Source: Micromonospora arborensis
Lineage (GTDB): Bacteria > Actinomycetota > Actinomycetes > Mycobacteriales > Micromonosporaceae
Assembly (NCBI RefSeq): GCF_003205615.1
Contig: NZ_PYBV01000036.1
Coordinates: forward strand, 1 to 64,000
Reading direction: 5' to 3'
Length of the DNA stretch: 64,000 nucleotides
How positions within the stretch are numbered: the first letter of the stretch is position 1; each line of letters starts with the position of its first letter. Of the stretch, positions 8,635-17,500 are shown piece after piece. The translations under genes and the position numbers were made by a program. Under the pieces are notes generated by a model, which was given only the letters and a program-made list of their open reading frames with translations, had not been told where the DNA came from and did no database searches.

Positions 8635-8710
8635 CCGCGATCTTGCACTTTCTGCCGTTGCGAATGCGGCAAATTCGGGCAGAACGCCAACCGAAACTGC
8701 AAGATCGCGG
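8635..8710. repeat. Palindromic element with 13-bp perfect inverted ends
   Basis: CCGCGATCTTGCA (8635-8647) and TGCAAGATCGCGG (8698-8710) form a perfect 13-bp inverted repeat. Shorter nested pairs lie inside (TTCTGCC/GGCAGAA, TGCCG/CGGCA). It lies between convergent genes, so it could terminate transcription on both strands. The shape also fits a dispersed REP-type repeat. A partial look-alike (CAGATCTTGCGATC) lies at about 5406. Confidence 0.65.
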
Positions 8711-8774
8711 GAGCGGGGAGCGGGGAGCGGGGAGCGGGGAGCGGGGAGCGGGGAGCGGGGAGCGGGGAGCGGGG
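8709..8774. repeat. GGGGAGC heptamer array
   Basis: About nine head-to-tail copies of a 7-bp G-rich unit run from the right end of the palindromic element to within 5 bp of the Rieske gene's stop. Such arrays change copy number by slippage and may form G-quadruplexes. They also extend the Rieske mRNA 3' region with C-rich sequence. Confidence 0.8.
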
Positions 8775-8778
8775 CTGG

Positions 8779-9237
8779 TTAGGCGTGGGTGATGTTTTCG
8801 CCTTCGACCTTGACTGGGATTTCCGTGAGGCCTTTCGGGGCGGGGCCGCCCAGGCGGGCGCCGTCGCTGGGCGAGAAGGTGGAGTTGTGCGCGGGGCAGG
8901 TGACGACCCCGTCGCGGGGTGCGCCGACCCGGACGCCCTGGTGCGGGCAGGTCGCGTCGTACGCCTTGAAGGTGCCCGCCTCGGGCTGGACGACCAGCAC
9001 ACCGGCGCTGACGGTGCCCCCGCCGACCGGGACGTCTCCGGTGCGGGCCAGCACGGTGCCGGGTGTGGCAGCCGCCTGACTGTCCGTCGGGCTGTCGCCG
9101 GCACCGCAGGCGCTGAGCAGCCCGGCGGCGCCGACGGCGCCCACCCCGGTCAGCAACCCGCGCCGGCTCAGGCACCAGCGGTTGTCGCGGAGGAACTCCT
9201 GCCCGTCGTACATCCTGGTCACCTCTTCCGTCGGCAC
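8779..9237 (-). CDS. Rieske [2Fe-2S] lipoprotein, Tat-exported
   Basis: 152 residues. The N-terminus has a twin-arginine-like SRRGLL motif, a short hydrophobic stretch and a lipobox ending at Cys44 (LLSAC), so it is an exported lipoprotein. The cluster ligands are Cys97-Pro-His99 and Cys114-Pro-Ala-His117, the canonical CxH...CxxH pair. Small stand-alone Rieske proteins of this type are common in actinobacteria and are not part of a bc complex; their redox partner is unknown. I use the GTG at 9237 because GGAGGGG sits 6 bp before it; an ATG at 9213 is also possible. It faces the nucleosidase gene. Confidence 0.88.
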   Translation of the reverse strand: MPTEEVTRMYDGQEFLRDNRWCLSRRGLLTGVGAVGAAGLLSACGAGDSPTDSQAAATPGTVLARTGDVPVGGGTVSAGVLVVQPEAGTFKAYDATCPHQGVRVGAPRDGVVTCPAHNSTFSPSDGARLGGPAPKGLTEIPVKVEGENITHA

Positions 9238-9404
9238 ACCGCACCCCTCCGGTGGCTCGCCAGCTCAGCCTGCCCCACCAGGCTGGACGCGCGATGCGAC
9301 CAGCCTGGACGTTGGCTGGACGCCCGAGCGCCCACCGCCGGAGGCTGAGCGTCGCCGCCGAACCGGCCGAGAGTCGCCGCCGGGCCGACTCGTACGATGC
9401 TCCG

Positions 9405-9977
9405 GTGAATCTTCGGGGTACGGTGCGCGCCGATCGTCCGCTGGTGGTGCTCGCCGTGGGCGAGGAGGCCAGCTACCTGCCTCCCGAGTTGCCGGTGCTG
9501 CTCACCGGCATGGGCAAGGTGAACGCGGCCAGCGCGGTGGCCGCGGTGCTGGCCGCCGGGCCGCGACCCTCGCTGCTGCTCAACCTGGGTACGGCCGGCG
9601 CGTTGCGCCCCGGGTGGGCCGGCATCCACGAGGTCGCCACCGTGCTGCAGCACGACCTGGACACCGACCTGCTGCGTACCCTCACCGGCGAGACCTACGG
9701 AGCGCCACTGTCGCTGGCCTCCGAGGGTGCGGTGCTGGCCACCGGCGACACGTTCGTGGCCGACGACGCGGCACGGGACCGGTTGGCGCAGCGTGCCGAC
9801 CTGGTCGACATGGAGGGGTACGCGGTGGCGTGGGCCGCCGCGCAGGCCGGTGTGCCGTGCCGCCTGGTCAAGCAGGTCAGCGACGAGGCGGGGGAGGGCG
9901 CGGCCCGGACCTGGCGGGAGTCGGTGGACGCCTGCGCCCGGGACCTCGCCGCGTGGGCCGCTCGACACTTCGCCTGA
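9405..9977 (+). CDS. MTA/SAH-type nucleosidase (PNP/UDP family)
   Basis: 190 residues of the purine-nucleoside phosphorylase fold. The glycine-rich phosphate/ribose loop is GTAGA (62-66), the ribose/base-binding motif is VDMEGYAVA with Glu at 137, and the catalytic Asp is in KQVSDEAG (about 160). These match 5'-methylthioadenosine / S-adenosylhomocysteine nucleosidases and futalosine-type hydrolases, which cleave the N-glycosidic bond. It is shorter than typical MTAN (about 230), lacking part of the N-terminus. It starts at GTG 9405. No menaquinone genes are adjacent, so salvage of methylthio- or homocysteine nucleosides is the simpler guess. Confidence 0.8.
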   Translation: MNLRGTVRADRPLVVLAVGEEASYLPPELPVLLTGMGKVNAASAVAAVLAAGPRPSLLLNLGTAGALRPGWAGIHEVATVLQHDLDTDLLRTLTGETYGAPLSLASEGAVLATGDTFVADDAARDRLAQRADLVDMEGYAVAWAAAQAGVPCRLVKQVSDEAGEGAARTWRESVDACARDLAAWAARHFA

Positions 9978-9987
9978 CCGAGCAGGG

Positions 9988-11166
9988 TCAGTTGTCGGGT
10001 CGCCGTACCCGCAGGCCCGGCGTGGTCTCCCGGGTCGCTCCGGGAATCAGGATGTGACTGGTCAGCCCGAGCGCCACGACCGTGGTGACCAGCAACGGCG
10101 GCCAGCGGCCGGCCCACGGCAGCGTCAGCAGCGGCAGGGGGAGGCAGAGCATCCGCCGCCACGGCACGAGCATGGATATCAGCAGGGTGAACAGGACGCG
10201 GCCGATCACGAACAGCGCCGGGCCGCCCACGATCAGTAACAGCCATCCCACCGGCGTGGTGCCGGTCGGCCGGCTGACGACCAGGTCGAACGAGGCCGCC
10301 GTGCAGACCACCCCGGCCAGCATCACCAGATGGGTGTACGGAGCCACCCGCGCCGGCCGTCCCGCCCTGGCCCCGGCCGCCAGCAGTTCGCCGGCCCGGA
10401 ACACGTAGACCTGCCAGAGCAGCAGCATGACCGCGAACGCGCAGAACAACGTGGCGACCCGGAGCCCGCCGAACTCGCCCCGGCTGACCTGCAGGGTGGG
10501 CACCAGGATGATGTCGCCGAGGGCCAGGATGACGAACTGCTGGTACCGCTCGCCCAGATGCTCGGTGGTCCGCGCGTACTGGTCGAAGGGCACCCGGCCC
10601 AGCCAGGGCGTGGGGTAGCGGGCCGCCGCGGAGAGCAGGTCGATCGCGATGGCGATGCTCCAGAGGGTCCAGTTCACCGTGCCGGACAGCGCGCCGGTGA
10701 TCCAGAGGACGCCGGACACCAGGAACCAGAAGAGGAACCGGGCGGCGCGGATCAGGGCCGACCGGTGATGTTGTTGGTGCAAGCTCGTGATCAGGATGAT
10801 GCCGCGAATCACGTGCGTGCCGACGTACGCGATGGCGAAGACCATCGCGTGCCCGCTGGAGACCTTCGGCAGCGACGCGGCCATCCCCACCGACCCGACC
10901 ATGGCGACCATCAGGATGACCTGGATCGGGCGCTGCTGCGGATCGTAGAACTCGGTAGTGGTGGAGGTGACCGACCAGGTCCACCAGATCGCCGTCAGCA
11001 TCAGCAGGACCGTCGCGGCGCCGGACCAGGTGTGGCGTTCGGCGAGCAGTGTCGAGGTCAACGCGAGCGAGGCCACGAAGACCACGTCGAAGAGCAACTC
11101 CAGCAGCGTGGCCCGGGTCGATCCGTCCGGTTGGCGTACCAGTGCCGCGGTGCCTCCGGTGGTCAT
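9988..11166 (-). CDS. Low-temperature-requirement A (LtrA) family membrane protein, copy 1
   Basis: 392 residues. The LtrA hallmark LLELLFDVVFVASLA lies near residue 20-35, and YARTTEHLGERYQQFVILALGD near 210. About ten transmembrane helices follow. The family is named after a Listeria gene; its biochemical role is unknown, and transport or stress functions have been proposed. The start ATG at 11166 has a GGGAGG ribosome site, and GATAAT (11194-11199, reverse strand) is a good -10. It lies 158 bp downstream of a paralogue on the same strand with a similar upstream region, so the two arose by tandem duplication. Confidence 0.88.
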   Translation of the reverse strand: MTTGGTAALVRQPDGSTRATLLELLFDVVFVASLALTSTLLAERHTWSGAATVLLMLTAIWWTWSVTSTTTEFYDPQQRPIQVILMVAMVGSVGMAASLPKVSSGHAMVFAIAYVGTHVIRGIILITSLHQQHHRSALIRAARFLFWFLVSGVLWITGALSGTVNWTLWSIAIAIDLLSAAARYPTPWLGRVPFDQYARTTEHLGERYQQFVILALGDIILVPTLQVSRGEFGGLRVATLFCAFAVMLLLWQVYVFRAGELLAAGARAGRPARVAPYTHLVMLAGVVCTAASFDLVVSRPTGTTPVGWLLLIVGGPALFVIGRVLFTLLISMLVPWRRMLCLPLPLLTLPWAGRWPPLLVTTVVALGLTSHILIPGATRETTPGLRVRRPDN

Positions 11167-11324
11167 GCCCGGCCTCCCGCCGTGTCTCCGAGGATTATCG
11201 GCGGTGCCGGCGCGGCCCGTCCCTGGATCGGCGATTCCCGCCGGTCCGGGAAGAGGGCGGCCGGAGGTTGCCACGGGACATCTCCGGGGCGGGCCGAGTG
11301 GACCGGCCGGCACCTCGCCTGAGG

Positions 11325-12506
11325 TCAGTCGTCGGTTGGCCGTGCGTTCAGCCCCGGCCTGGTCTCCCGGTCGCTGCCGGGGACGACGATGTGACCGGCC
11401 AGCGCGAGCGTCGCGACGGCGGCGACCAGCAGCGGCGGCCAGCCGCCGGCCCACGGCAGCACCAGCAGTGGCGCGAGCTGCCAGGCCACTCGCCGCCATG
11501 GCACGGTCCAGGACACCAGCAGGGCCAACAGGACGCGACCGAGCACGAACAGCGCCGGGCCGCCGATGATCAACATGAGCCACCGCACCGGTGTCGTTCC
11601 GGTCGGATGGCCGACGACGATCTCGAACGAGGCCGCCGTGGCGACCACACCGGCCAGCAGCACCAGATGGGTATAAGGAGCCAGGCGCACCGGCCGGTGC
11701 GCCTTGGCCTCGGCCGCCGCCACCAACTCGCCGGCGCGGAAGACGTAGATCTGCCAGAGCAGCAGCATGGTGGCGAATGCGCAGAGCAGGGCGACGACCC
11801 GGAGAAATTCGAGTCCGCCCCGGCTGACCTGCAGGGTCGGCAACAGGACGATGTCGCCGAGGGCCAGGATGACGAACTGCTGATACCTCTCGCCCAGGTG
11901 CCCGGTGATCCGCTGGTACTGGGCGAGGGGCACCTGGCCGAGCCGGGGGGTGGGGTAGCGGGCCGCCGAGGCGACCAGGTCGATCGTGATGGCGATGGTC
12001 CAGAGCGCCCAGTTCGGACTGTTCGACAGCGCGCCGGTGACCCAGAAGACGCCGGACACCGTGAACCAGAAGAGAAACCGGGTAGCGCGCTCCCTGGCCG
12101 TCTGGTGCCCCCGCCGGTGCAGGGCGACGACCAGGATGATGCAGCGAGACAGGTGCGTGCCGACGTACGAGGCCACGAAGAGCAGCAGGTGCCCGACGGT
12201 GATCATCGGCAGCGCTACGGCCATCCCCACCGAACCGACCATGGCGATCATCAGGACGACCTGGATCGGGCGCTGCCGTGGGTCGTAGAACTCGGTCGTG
12301 GTCGCCGTGAGCGACCAGGTCCACCAGATGGCTGTCAGCATCAGCAGCACCTTGGCGATGCCCGACCAGGTGCGCTCTTCGGTCAACAGTGTCGATATCA
12401 GCGCGAGGGCGGCCACGAAGACCACGTCGAAGAGCAACTCCAGCAGCGTGGCCCGGGTCGACCCCTCTGTCCGGCGTACCAGCGCCGCATTCCCTTCGAT
12501 GGTCAT
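11325..12506 (-). CDS. Low-temperature-requirement A (LtrA) family membrane protein, copy 2
   Basis: 393 residues, clearly paralogous to the preceding gene along its whole length, with the same LLELLFDVVFVAALA and GERYQQFVILALGDIV motifs. It starts at ATG 12506. The 80 bp before it match the region before copy 1, including the ribosome site, the GATAAT -10 (12535-12540, reverse strand) and a TTCCCG/(C)GGGAA inverted repeat. Differences are scattered rather than clustered, so the duplication is not very recent and both copies look functional. It is divergent from the KDG kinase gene. Confidence 0.88.
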   Translation of the reverse strand: MTIEGNAALVRRTEGSTRATLLELLFDVVFVAALALISTLLTEERTWSGIAKVLLMLTAIWWTWSLTATTTEFYDPRQRPIQVVLMIAMVGSVGMAVALPMITVGHLLLFVASYVGTHLSRCIILVVALHRRGHQTARERATRFLFWFTVSGVFWVTGALSNSPNWALWTIAITIDLVASAARYPTPRLGQVPLAQYQRITGHLGERYQQFVILALGDIVLLPTLQVSRGGLEFLRVVALLCAFATMLLLWQIYVFRAGELVAAAEAKAHRPVRLAPYTHLVLLAGVVATAASFEIVVGHPTGTTPVRWLMLIIGGPALFVLGRVLLALLVSWTVPWRRVAWQLAPLLVLPWAGGWPPLLVAAVATLALAGHIVVPGSDRETRPGLNARPTDD

Positions 12507-12624
12507 GCCTGGCCTCCCGCCGTATCTCCCGAGGATTATCGGCGGCAGCGGCATCGCCCGTCCCCGGATCGGCGATTCCCGCGGGCCGGGGAAGACGGTG
12601 GTCCGGGTTGCCACCGGCCACCGT

Positions 12625-12661
12625 GCAACGGGTTGCTCGTCTCGCGTGGGGCACCTAGGCT
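12625..12661 (+). promoter_or_regulatory. Promoter of the KDG kinase/aldolase pair with overlapping palindrome
   Basis: TTGCTC (12633-12638) and TAGGCT (12656-12661) are separated by 17 bp, a good -35/-10 pair. The palindrome GCAACGGGTTGC (12625-12636) overlaps the -35, so a repressor bound there would block the polymerase. No regulator gene is adjacent. Confidence 0.5.
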
Positions 12662-12702
12662 CGGCGACGCCCAGGACCCCCGCCGCGAGGACGTGTGCCC
12701 CG

Positions 12703-13728
12703 ATGTCGACCGAGCCTCGACCTGACCAGGTGACTGTCCCGGCGGTCTTCCCGCCGGTCGAGGTGGCCGCGGTGGGGGAGACGATGGTGGTGCTCTGCCC
12801 CGCGCCGGGCGAGCCGCTGGAGCACGCCGAACGGGTCGCTGTCTCGGTTGGCGGGGCGGAGTCCAACGTGGCCGGATACCTGGCTCGGCTGGGGCACCGG
12901 GCGGCCTGGGTGAGCAGGGTGGGCGACGACCCCTTCGGCCGGGCCGTCGTCCGGCACGTCGCCGCCGCGGGCGTCCGCGTCGACCAGGTGAGCGTGGACC
13001 CGGGCGCCCCCACCGGCATGTACGTCAAGGACCCAGGCCCGGACGGGACCGCCGTGCACTACTACCGGGCGGGGTCGGCGGCCTCCCGTATGGACCCTGG
13101 CACGCTGGCCGCCCCGGGGCTGGCCGGTGCCCGTGTGCTGCACCTGTCCGGGATCACCCCGGCGCTCTCCGCCTCCTGCCGTGCGCTGGTCGAGCACGCG
13201 GTGACCAACCGGCCGCTGGGCGGGGCGCTTGTCAGCTTCGACATCAACCACCGGGCCCGGCTGTGGCCCGCCGAGCAGGCCGCGCCGGTGCTGCGTGACC
13301 TTGCCGACCGCTGCGACCTGGTCTTCGTCGGCCAGGACGAGGCGGAGACGCTGTGGGGCAGCGCCGACCCGATGGCCGTACGCCAACTGTTGCCCGGCCC
13401 GGAGACGGTCGTGGTCAAGGACGGCGCGGTGGGTGCCACCGCACTGTGCCGCGACGCCGAGCCGATCTTCGTCCCGGCGCCCCGGGTGACGGTGGTGGAG
13501 CCGGTCGGCGCCGGAGACGCGTTCGCGGCCGGTTACCTGGCCGGACTGCTGCGCGGCCTTGATCCCGTTCGGCGGTTGCGCCTCGGTCACCTGGTCGCGG
13601 CGCAGGCGTTGACCAGCAGCGGCGACAACGCCCCGGTCCCGCCGTGGGCCTGGTTCGAGAGGCTGATCGACGCCTCCGCCGACGCCTGGTCGCCGCTCGA
13701 TCTGACCGGCACACGGGCGACGACCTGA
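12703..13728 (+). CDS. PfkB-family 2-keto-3-deoxygluconate (KDG) kinase
   Basis: 341 residues. The ribokinase fold is shown by SVGGAESNVA (48-57), which binds sugar, and VEPVGAGDAFAAGYLAG (about 265-281), whose GAGD holds the catalytic Asp272 and the anion hole. DINHR at 180-184 matches the D-x-N-x-R motif of KDG kinases rather than fructokinases. It would phosphorylate KDG to KDPG with ATP in the cytosol. It lies 68 bp before a KDPG aldolase gene, which strongly supports this specificity. No dehydratase or transporter is adjacent, so KDG must come from elsewhere. Confidence 0.87.
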   Translation: MSTEPRPDQVTVPAVFPPVEVAAVGETMVVLCPAPGEPLEHAERVAVSVGGAESNVAGYLARLGHRAAWVSRVGDDPFGRAVVRHVAAAGVRVDQVSVDPGAPTGMYVKDPGPDGTAVHYYRAGSAASRMDPGTLAAPGLAGARVLHLSGITPALSASCRALVEHAVTNRPLGGALVSFDINHRARLWPAEQAAPVLRDLADRCDLVFVGQDEAETLWGSADPMAVRQLLPGPETVVVKDGAVGATALCRDAEPIFVPAPRVTVVEPVGAGDAFAAGYLAGLLRGLDPVRRLRLGHLVAAQALTSSGDNAPVPPWAWFERLIDASADAWSPLDLTGTRATT

Positions 13729-13796
13729 GTCGTGTCGTCGTGGCCCGACCGGACCACCAGGCAACAGATTCACCGCTAACTCGGATGGAGTGCACC

Positions 13797-14405
13797 ATGA
13801 CCACAGCGGACTTCGACCACATCTTCGGCGGCGCCCGGGTGATGGCGATCCTGCGCGGACTGCCGGTCGACGAGACCGTTCGGCTCGCCGAGCGTGCCTG
13901 GGACCTCGGCATCGACGTGGTGGAGGTCCCGGTGGCCACCGCCGACGCCGTGCCGTCGCTGCGCGCCGCCGTCGAGGCGGGCACCGAGCGCGGCCGGATC
14001 GTCGGCGCGGGCACCGTGCTCGACGTCGCACAGGTCGTCGCGGCGGCCGACGCGGGCGCCGCGTTCACCGTCGCGCCCGGCCTGGACCTCGCGGTCGCCG
14101 ACGCGGCCGCCGCGCGTGGCCTGCCGCACCTGCCCGGCGTGGCCACCCCGACCGAGGCACAGCAGGCGATGCGGCACGGCCTCACCTGGCTCAAGGCGTT
14201 CCCCGCGATCTCCCTCGGGCCGGCCTGGTTCAAGGCTGTCGCCGGCCCGCTGCCGCAGCTGCGGTTCGTCGCGACCGGCGGCCTGGACGCGAGCAACGCC
14301 GCCGCGTTCCTGCAAGCCGGCGTACGGGTGGTGGCGGTCGGCTCGGCCCTCTCCGACCCGAACCAGCTGGACCAACTAGCCGAGCTGACCAAGCCCGCGA
14401 CCTGA
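13797..14405 (+). CDS. eda: 2-keto-3-deoxy-6-phosphogluconate (KDPG) aldolase
   Basis: 202 residues, the usual length for the class I Eda/DgoA aldolase TIM barrel. The Schiff-base lysine is Lys133 in TWLKAFPA, the general base Glu43 is in VVEVPVAT, and GAGTV (70-74) and GVATPTE (114-120) are phosphate-loop motifs. It cleaves KDPG to pyruvate and glyceraldehyde 3-phosphate. I use the second ATG (13797) because GGAG lies 6 bp before it; an ATG at 13785 would leave no ribosome site. With the upstream kinase it makes the lower half of a keto-deoxy sugar acid pathway. Confidence 0.92.
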   Translation: MTTADFDHIFGGARVMAILRGLPVDETVRLAERAWDLGIDVVEVPVATADAVPSLRAAVEAGTERGRIVGAGTVLDVAQVVAAADAGAAFTVAPGLDLAVADAAAARGLPHLPGVATPTEAQQAMRHGLTWLKAFPAISLGPAWFKAVAGPLPQLRFVATGGLDASNAAAFLQAGVRVVAVGSALSDPNQLDQLAELTKPAT

Positions 14406-14521
14406 GCCGGCGCTGGCGGGTTTGCGCCATGTCGTCTATGCGTCGGGAGTGAATGGGTGGTGGGGGTGGGCGGGGCATCGATGCTGTGCTGCGTACCACT
14501 TCTCGACACAAAGAGGTCATC

Positions 14522-17500
14522 TTGGCTCTGTCTCGCCGGCGTCGCCGATCCGGGCTGATCGCCCTCGGCGCCGCCCTCACCCTGGCGGCCGGGTTCACCC
14601 CACCCGCCGCGGGGGCGTCCGCCGCCCCGCCGAACACCCCCGACCACCCGGTAGGCCTTCCCCCGGCCGCTGCCGGACGCGCCGCCACCGTCACCCTGAT
14701 CACCGGTGACACGGTCACGGTCACCACCGCGGCGGATGGCAGCACCGTGTCGACCGTGCGCCGACCGGACGGCAGCACGCCGACCTTCCACCGCACGGTG
14801 CTGCACGGCGACACGTACGTGTACCCGGACGTCGCGTTGCCGTACGTCACCAGCGGCGTGTTGGACCGGCAGCTCTTCAACGTCACCGAGCTGATCGCCG
14901 ACGGCTACGACGACGCCCGCACCGACAAGCTGCCGCTGATCGTCACGATGACCGACGCGGCGGCCCGCAACCGCACCCGCCCTGCCGTGGACGGCGCGGA
15001 GCTGGTCCGGCCGTTGGACAGCGTGCAGGGCGCGGCGCTGACCCGTCCGCGTGCCACCGCCGACCGGTTCTGGACCGCGCTCACCGCCGGCACGGCGGCG
15101 CGTCGTACGGGTGACGCCCCGACCCTGACCAACGGCATCGCCAAGATCTGGTTGGACGGTCGGGTGCACGCCGACCTGTCGGAGTCCACCGCGCAGATCG
15201 GCGCGCCGAAGCTGTGGGCCGAGGGCAACACCGCCGCCGGTGTCGACGTCGCGGTGCTCGACTCCGGCGCCGACGCCGAGCACCCGGACCTCGCCGGGCA
15301 GATCGCCGAGTCCAGCAGCTTCGTGCCCGCGGAGCCCGACATCCTCGACTACAAGGGACACGGGACGCACGTCGCCTCGACGATCGCCGGGACCGGCGCC
15401 GCGTCCGGTGGTGTCGAGCGGGGCGTCGCCCCCGGTGCCCGGCTGCACATCGGCAAGGTCCTCAACAGCGAGGGCAGCGGGCAGGACTCGTGGATCATCG
15501 CCGGCATGGAGTGGGCGACCCGGGAGCAGAAGGCCCGGGTCGTCAGCATGAGCCTGGGCGGTGAGGCCACCGACGGCAGTGACCCGATGAGCCAGGCGGT
15601 CGACCGGCTCAGCGCCGAGACGGGCGCGCTCTTCGTGATCGCCGCCGGCAACAGCGGCCCGGCCACCATCGGCAGCCCGGGAGCCGCGAACTCGGCGCTC
15701 ACCGTGGGCGCGGTCGACTCCACCGACCACCTCGCCGACTTCTCCAGCCAGGGCCCGCGTGCCGGCGACGGCGGGCTCAAGCCCGAGATCACCGCGCCCG
15801 GTGTGGACATCCTGGCCGCCCGCTCCCACCTCGTCCGCGGTGGCTCCGGCGACTACACGCTGATGAGCGGCACGTCGATGGCCACCCCGCACGTGGCCGG
15901 TACGGCCGCGTTGGTCGCCGCCGCACACCCGGACTGGACCGGTCAGCGGATCAAGGAGGCGCTGGTCAGCACGGTCAAGGCCACCCCGGACTACACCCCG
16001 TACCAGGCCGGTGCCGGTCGGGTGGACGCGGTCGCCGCCGTACACGCCACCGTCTTCGCCACCCCGAGCGCCTACTCCGGCTTCCAGGCCTGGCCGCAGC
16101 AGCCGGGGATGACCGTCGACCGCACGGTCACCTACACCAACCTCGGCAGCGCGCCGGTCACGCTGAGGCTGGCCCTCGACGCGGCCACCGCGCCGGCCGG
16201 GCTCTTCGCCCTCTCCGCCGACACGGTCACCGTGCCCGCCGGCGGCACCGGCACGGTGACGCTCACCGCCAGGTACGACAAGCTCCCGGTGGAGAAGCAG
16301 GTCAGCGGCATGATCGTCGCCACTGACGACGCCGGTACGGTCCGCGGCCGGACCCTGATCGGCGCCGGCAAGGAGGGTCAGCGGCAGAACCTGACGCTGA
16401 TCGCCAAGGACCGGGACGGCAAGCCGCTCGTCGGCAAGGTCATCCTCACCACCGACGGGCTGTTCACCTCCGTGGACCTGCCCGAGAGCGGCACCGCCAC
16501 GCTGCGCCTGCCGGTGGCGAGCTGGACCGGTTGGATCTCCGCCGACGTGCGAGGGGTGAACGGGCCGCGCTCCAAGGGGATGGCGATGCTCAGCTTCACC
16601 GACGTCAACCTGGACCGCGACCGCACCGTCACGCTGGACGCGCGGGCCGCCCGACAGGTGCAGGCCAAGGTGCCGCAGGAGTCCACCGCCACCTCGCTGC
16701 GGATGGACATCCACCGGTCCACCGCGAACGGCCTCACCGAGAGTCAGGTGCTGCCCAACGACTCGTACGACAGCATGTGGGCGTTGCCGACGAGCCGTGC
16801 GGTCACCGACGGCGAGTTCGAGTTCGGTGCCCGGTGGCGACTCGAGCAGCCGGCGTTGACGGTCTCCGTCGGCGGACGCTCGTACGACGATCTGTTGGTG
16901 AAGCGGGCGACCCCCGCGCTGCCGGCCGGTCGTCGCCAGTTGGACGCGGTCTACGTCGCCGACGCCTCGGCGGCTGGGATGGCCAAGCGCCCGGTCCGGG
17001 ACCGGGCGGTGGTGGTCCGCCGCAGCGACACGGTGGACATCGCCAACCAGGCGCAGGCCGCCGCGGCGGCCGGGGCGAAGCTACTGCTGGTGGTCAACGA
17101 CGGCGTGGGCCGGCTCGATCCGTGGGACGAGGTGCCGTGGAGCCCGGAGAGCCCGGCCCCGGTGACCGTGGCGACGCTCAGCGCCGATGAGGGCGACCAG
17201 CTCATCGCGGCGGTGGAGCGCGGCACGGTGCGGCTGACCGTCGAGTCGCATCCGGAGACCAGCTACCTGTACGACGTCGCGCACCACTGGACCGGCACCG
17301 TGCCGGCCGACCCCACCTACCGGCCCTCCGCGGGGCAGTTGGCCCGGGTCGACGTCGAGTTCCGCAACTACCGGCCGGGCAAGGCGCTGGAGTTCCGCAC
17401 CGACATCTGGCGGGGCATGGCGTCGAGCAACCAGGAGGCCGCCCCGGCGCAGGGGCGGCGCACCGACTGGGTGAGCGCCGATCAGCGGTGGATCGACGAC

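Noticed and set aside
5550..9104. A reverse frame of more than 1100 codons opposite the Hsp70-like gene
   Set aside because: It is the mirror of a real gene with clear motifs, and reads as a low-complexity Arg/Gly/His polypeptide.
9988..12654. An 888-codon reverse frame covering both LtrA genes
   Set aside because: Only its last 392 codons are LtrA. The earlier part is an out-of-frame reading of the upstream paralogue, made possible by GC bias.
13415..16714. A reverse frame of about 1100 codons opposite the aldolase and subtilase
   Set aside because: No recognisable motif; the forward strand holds two well-supported genes.
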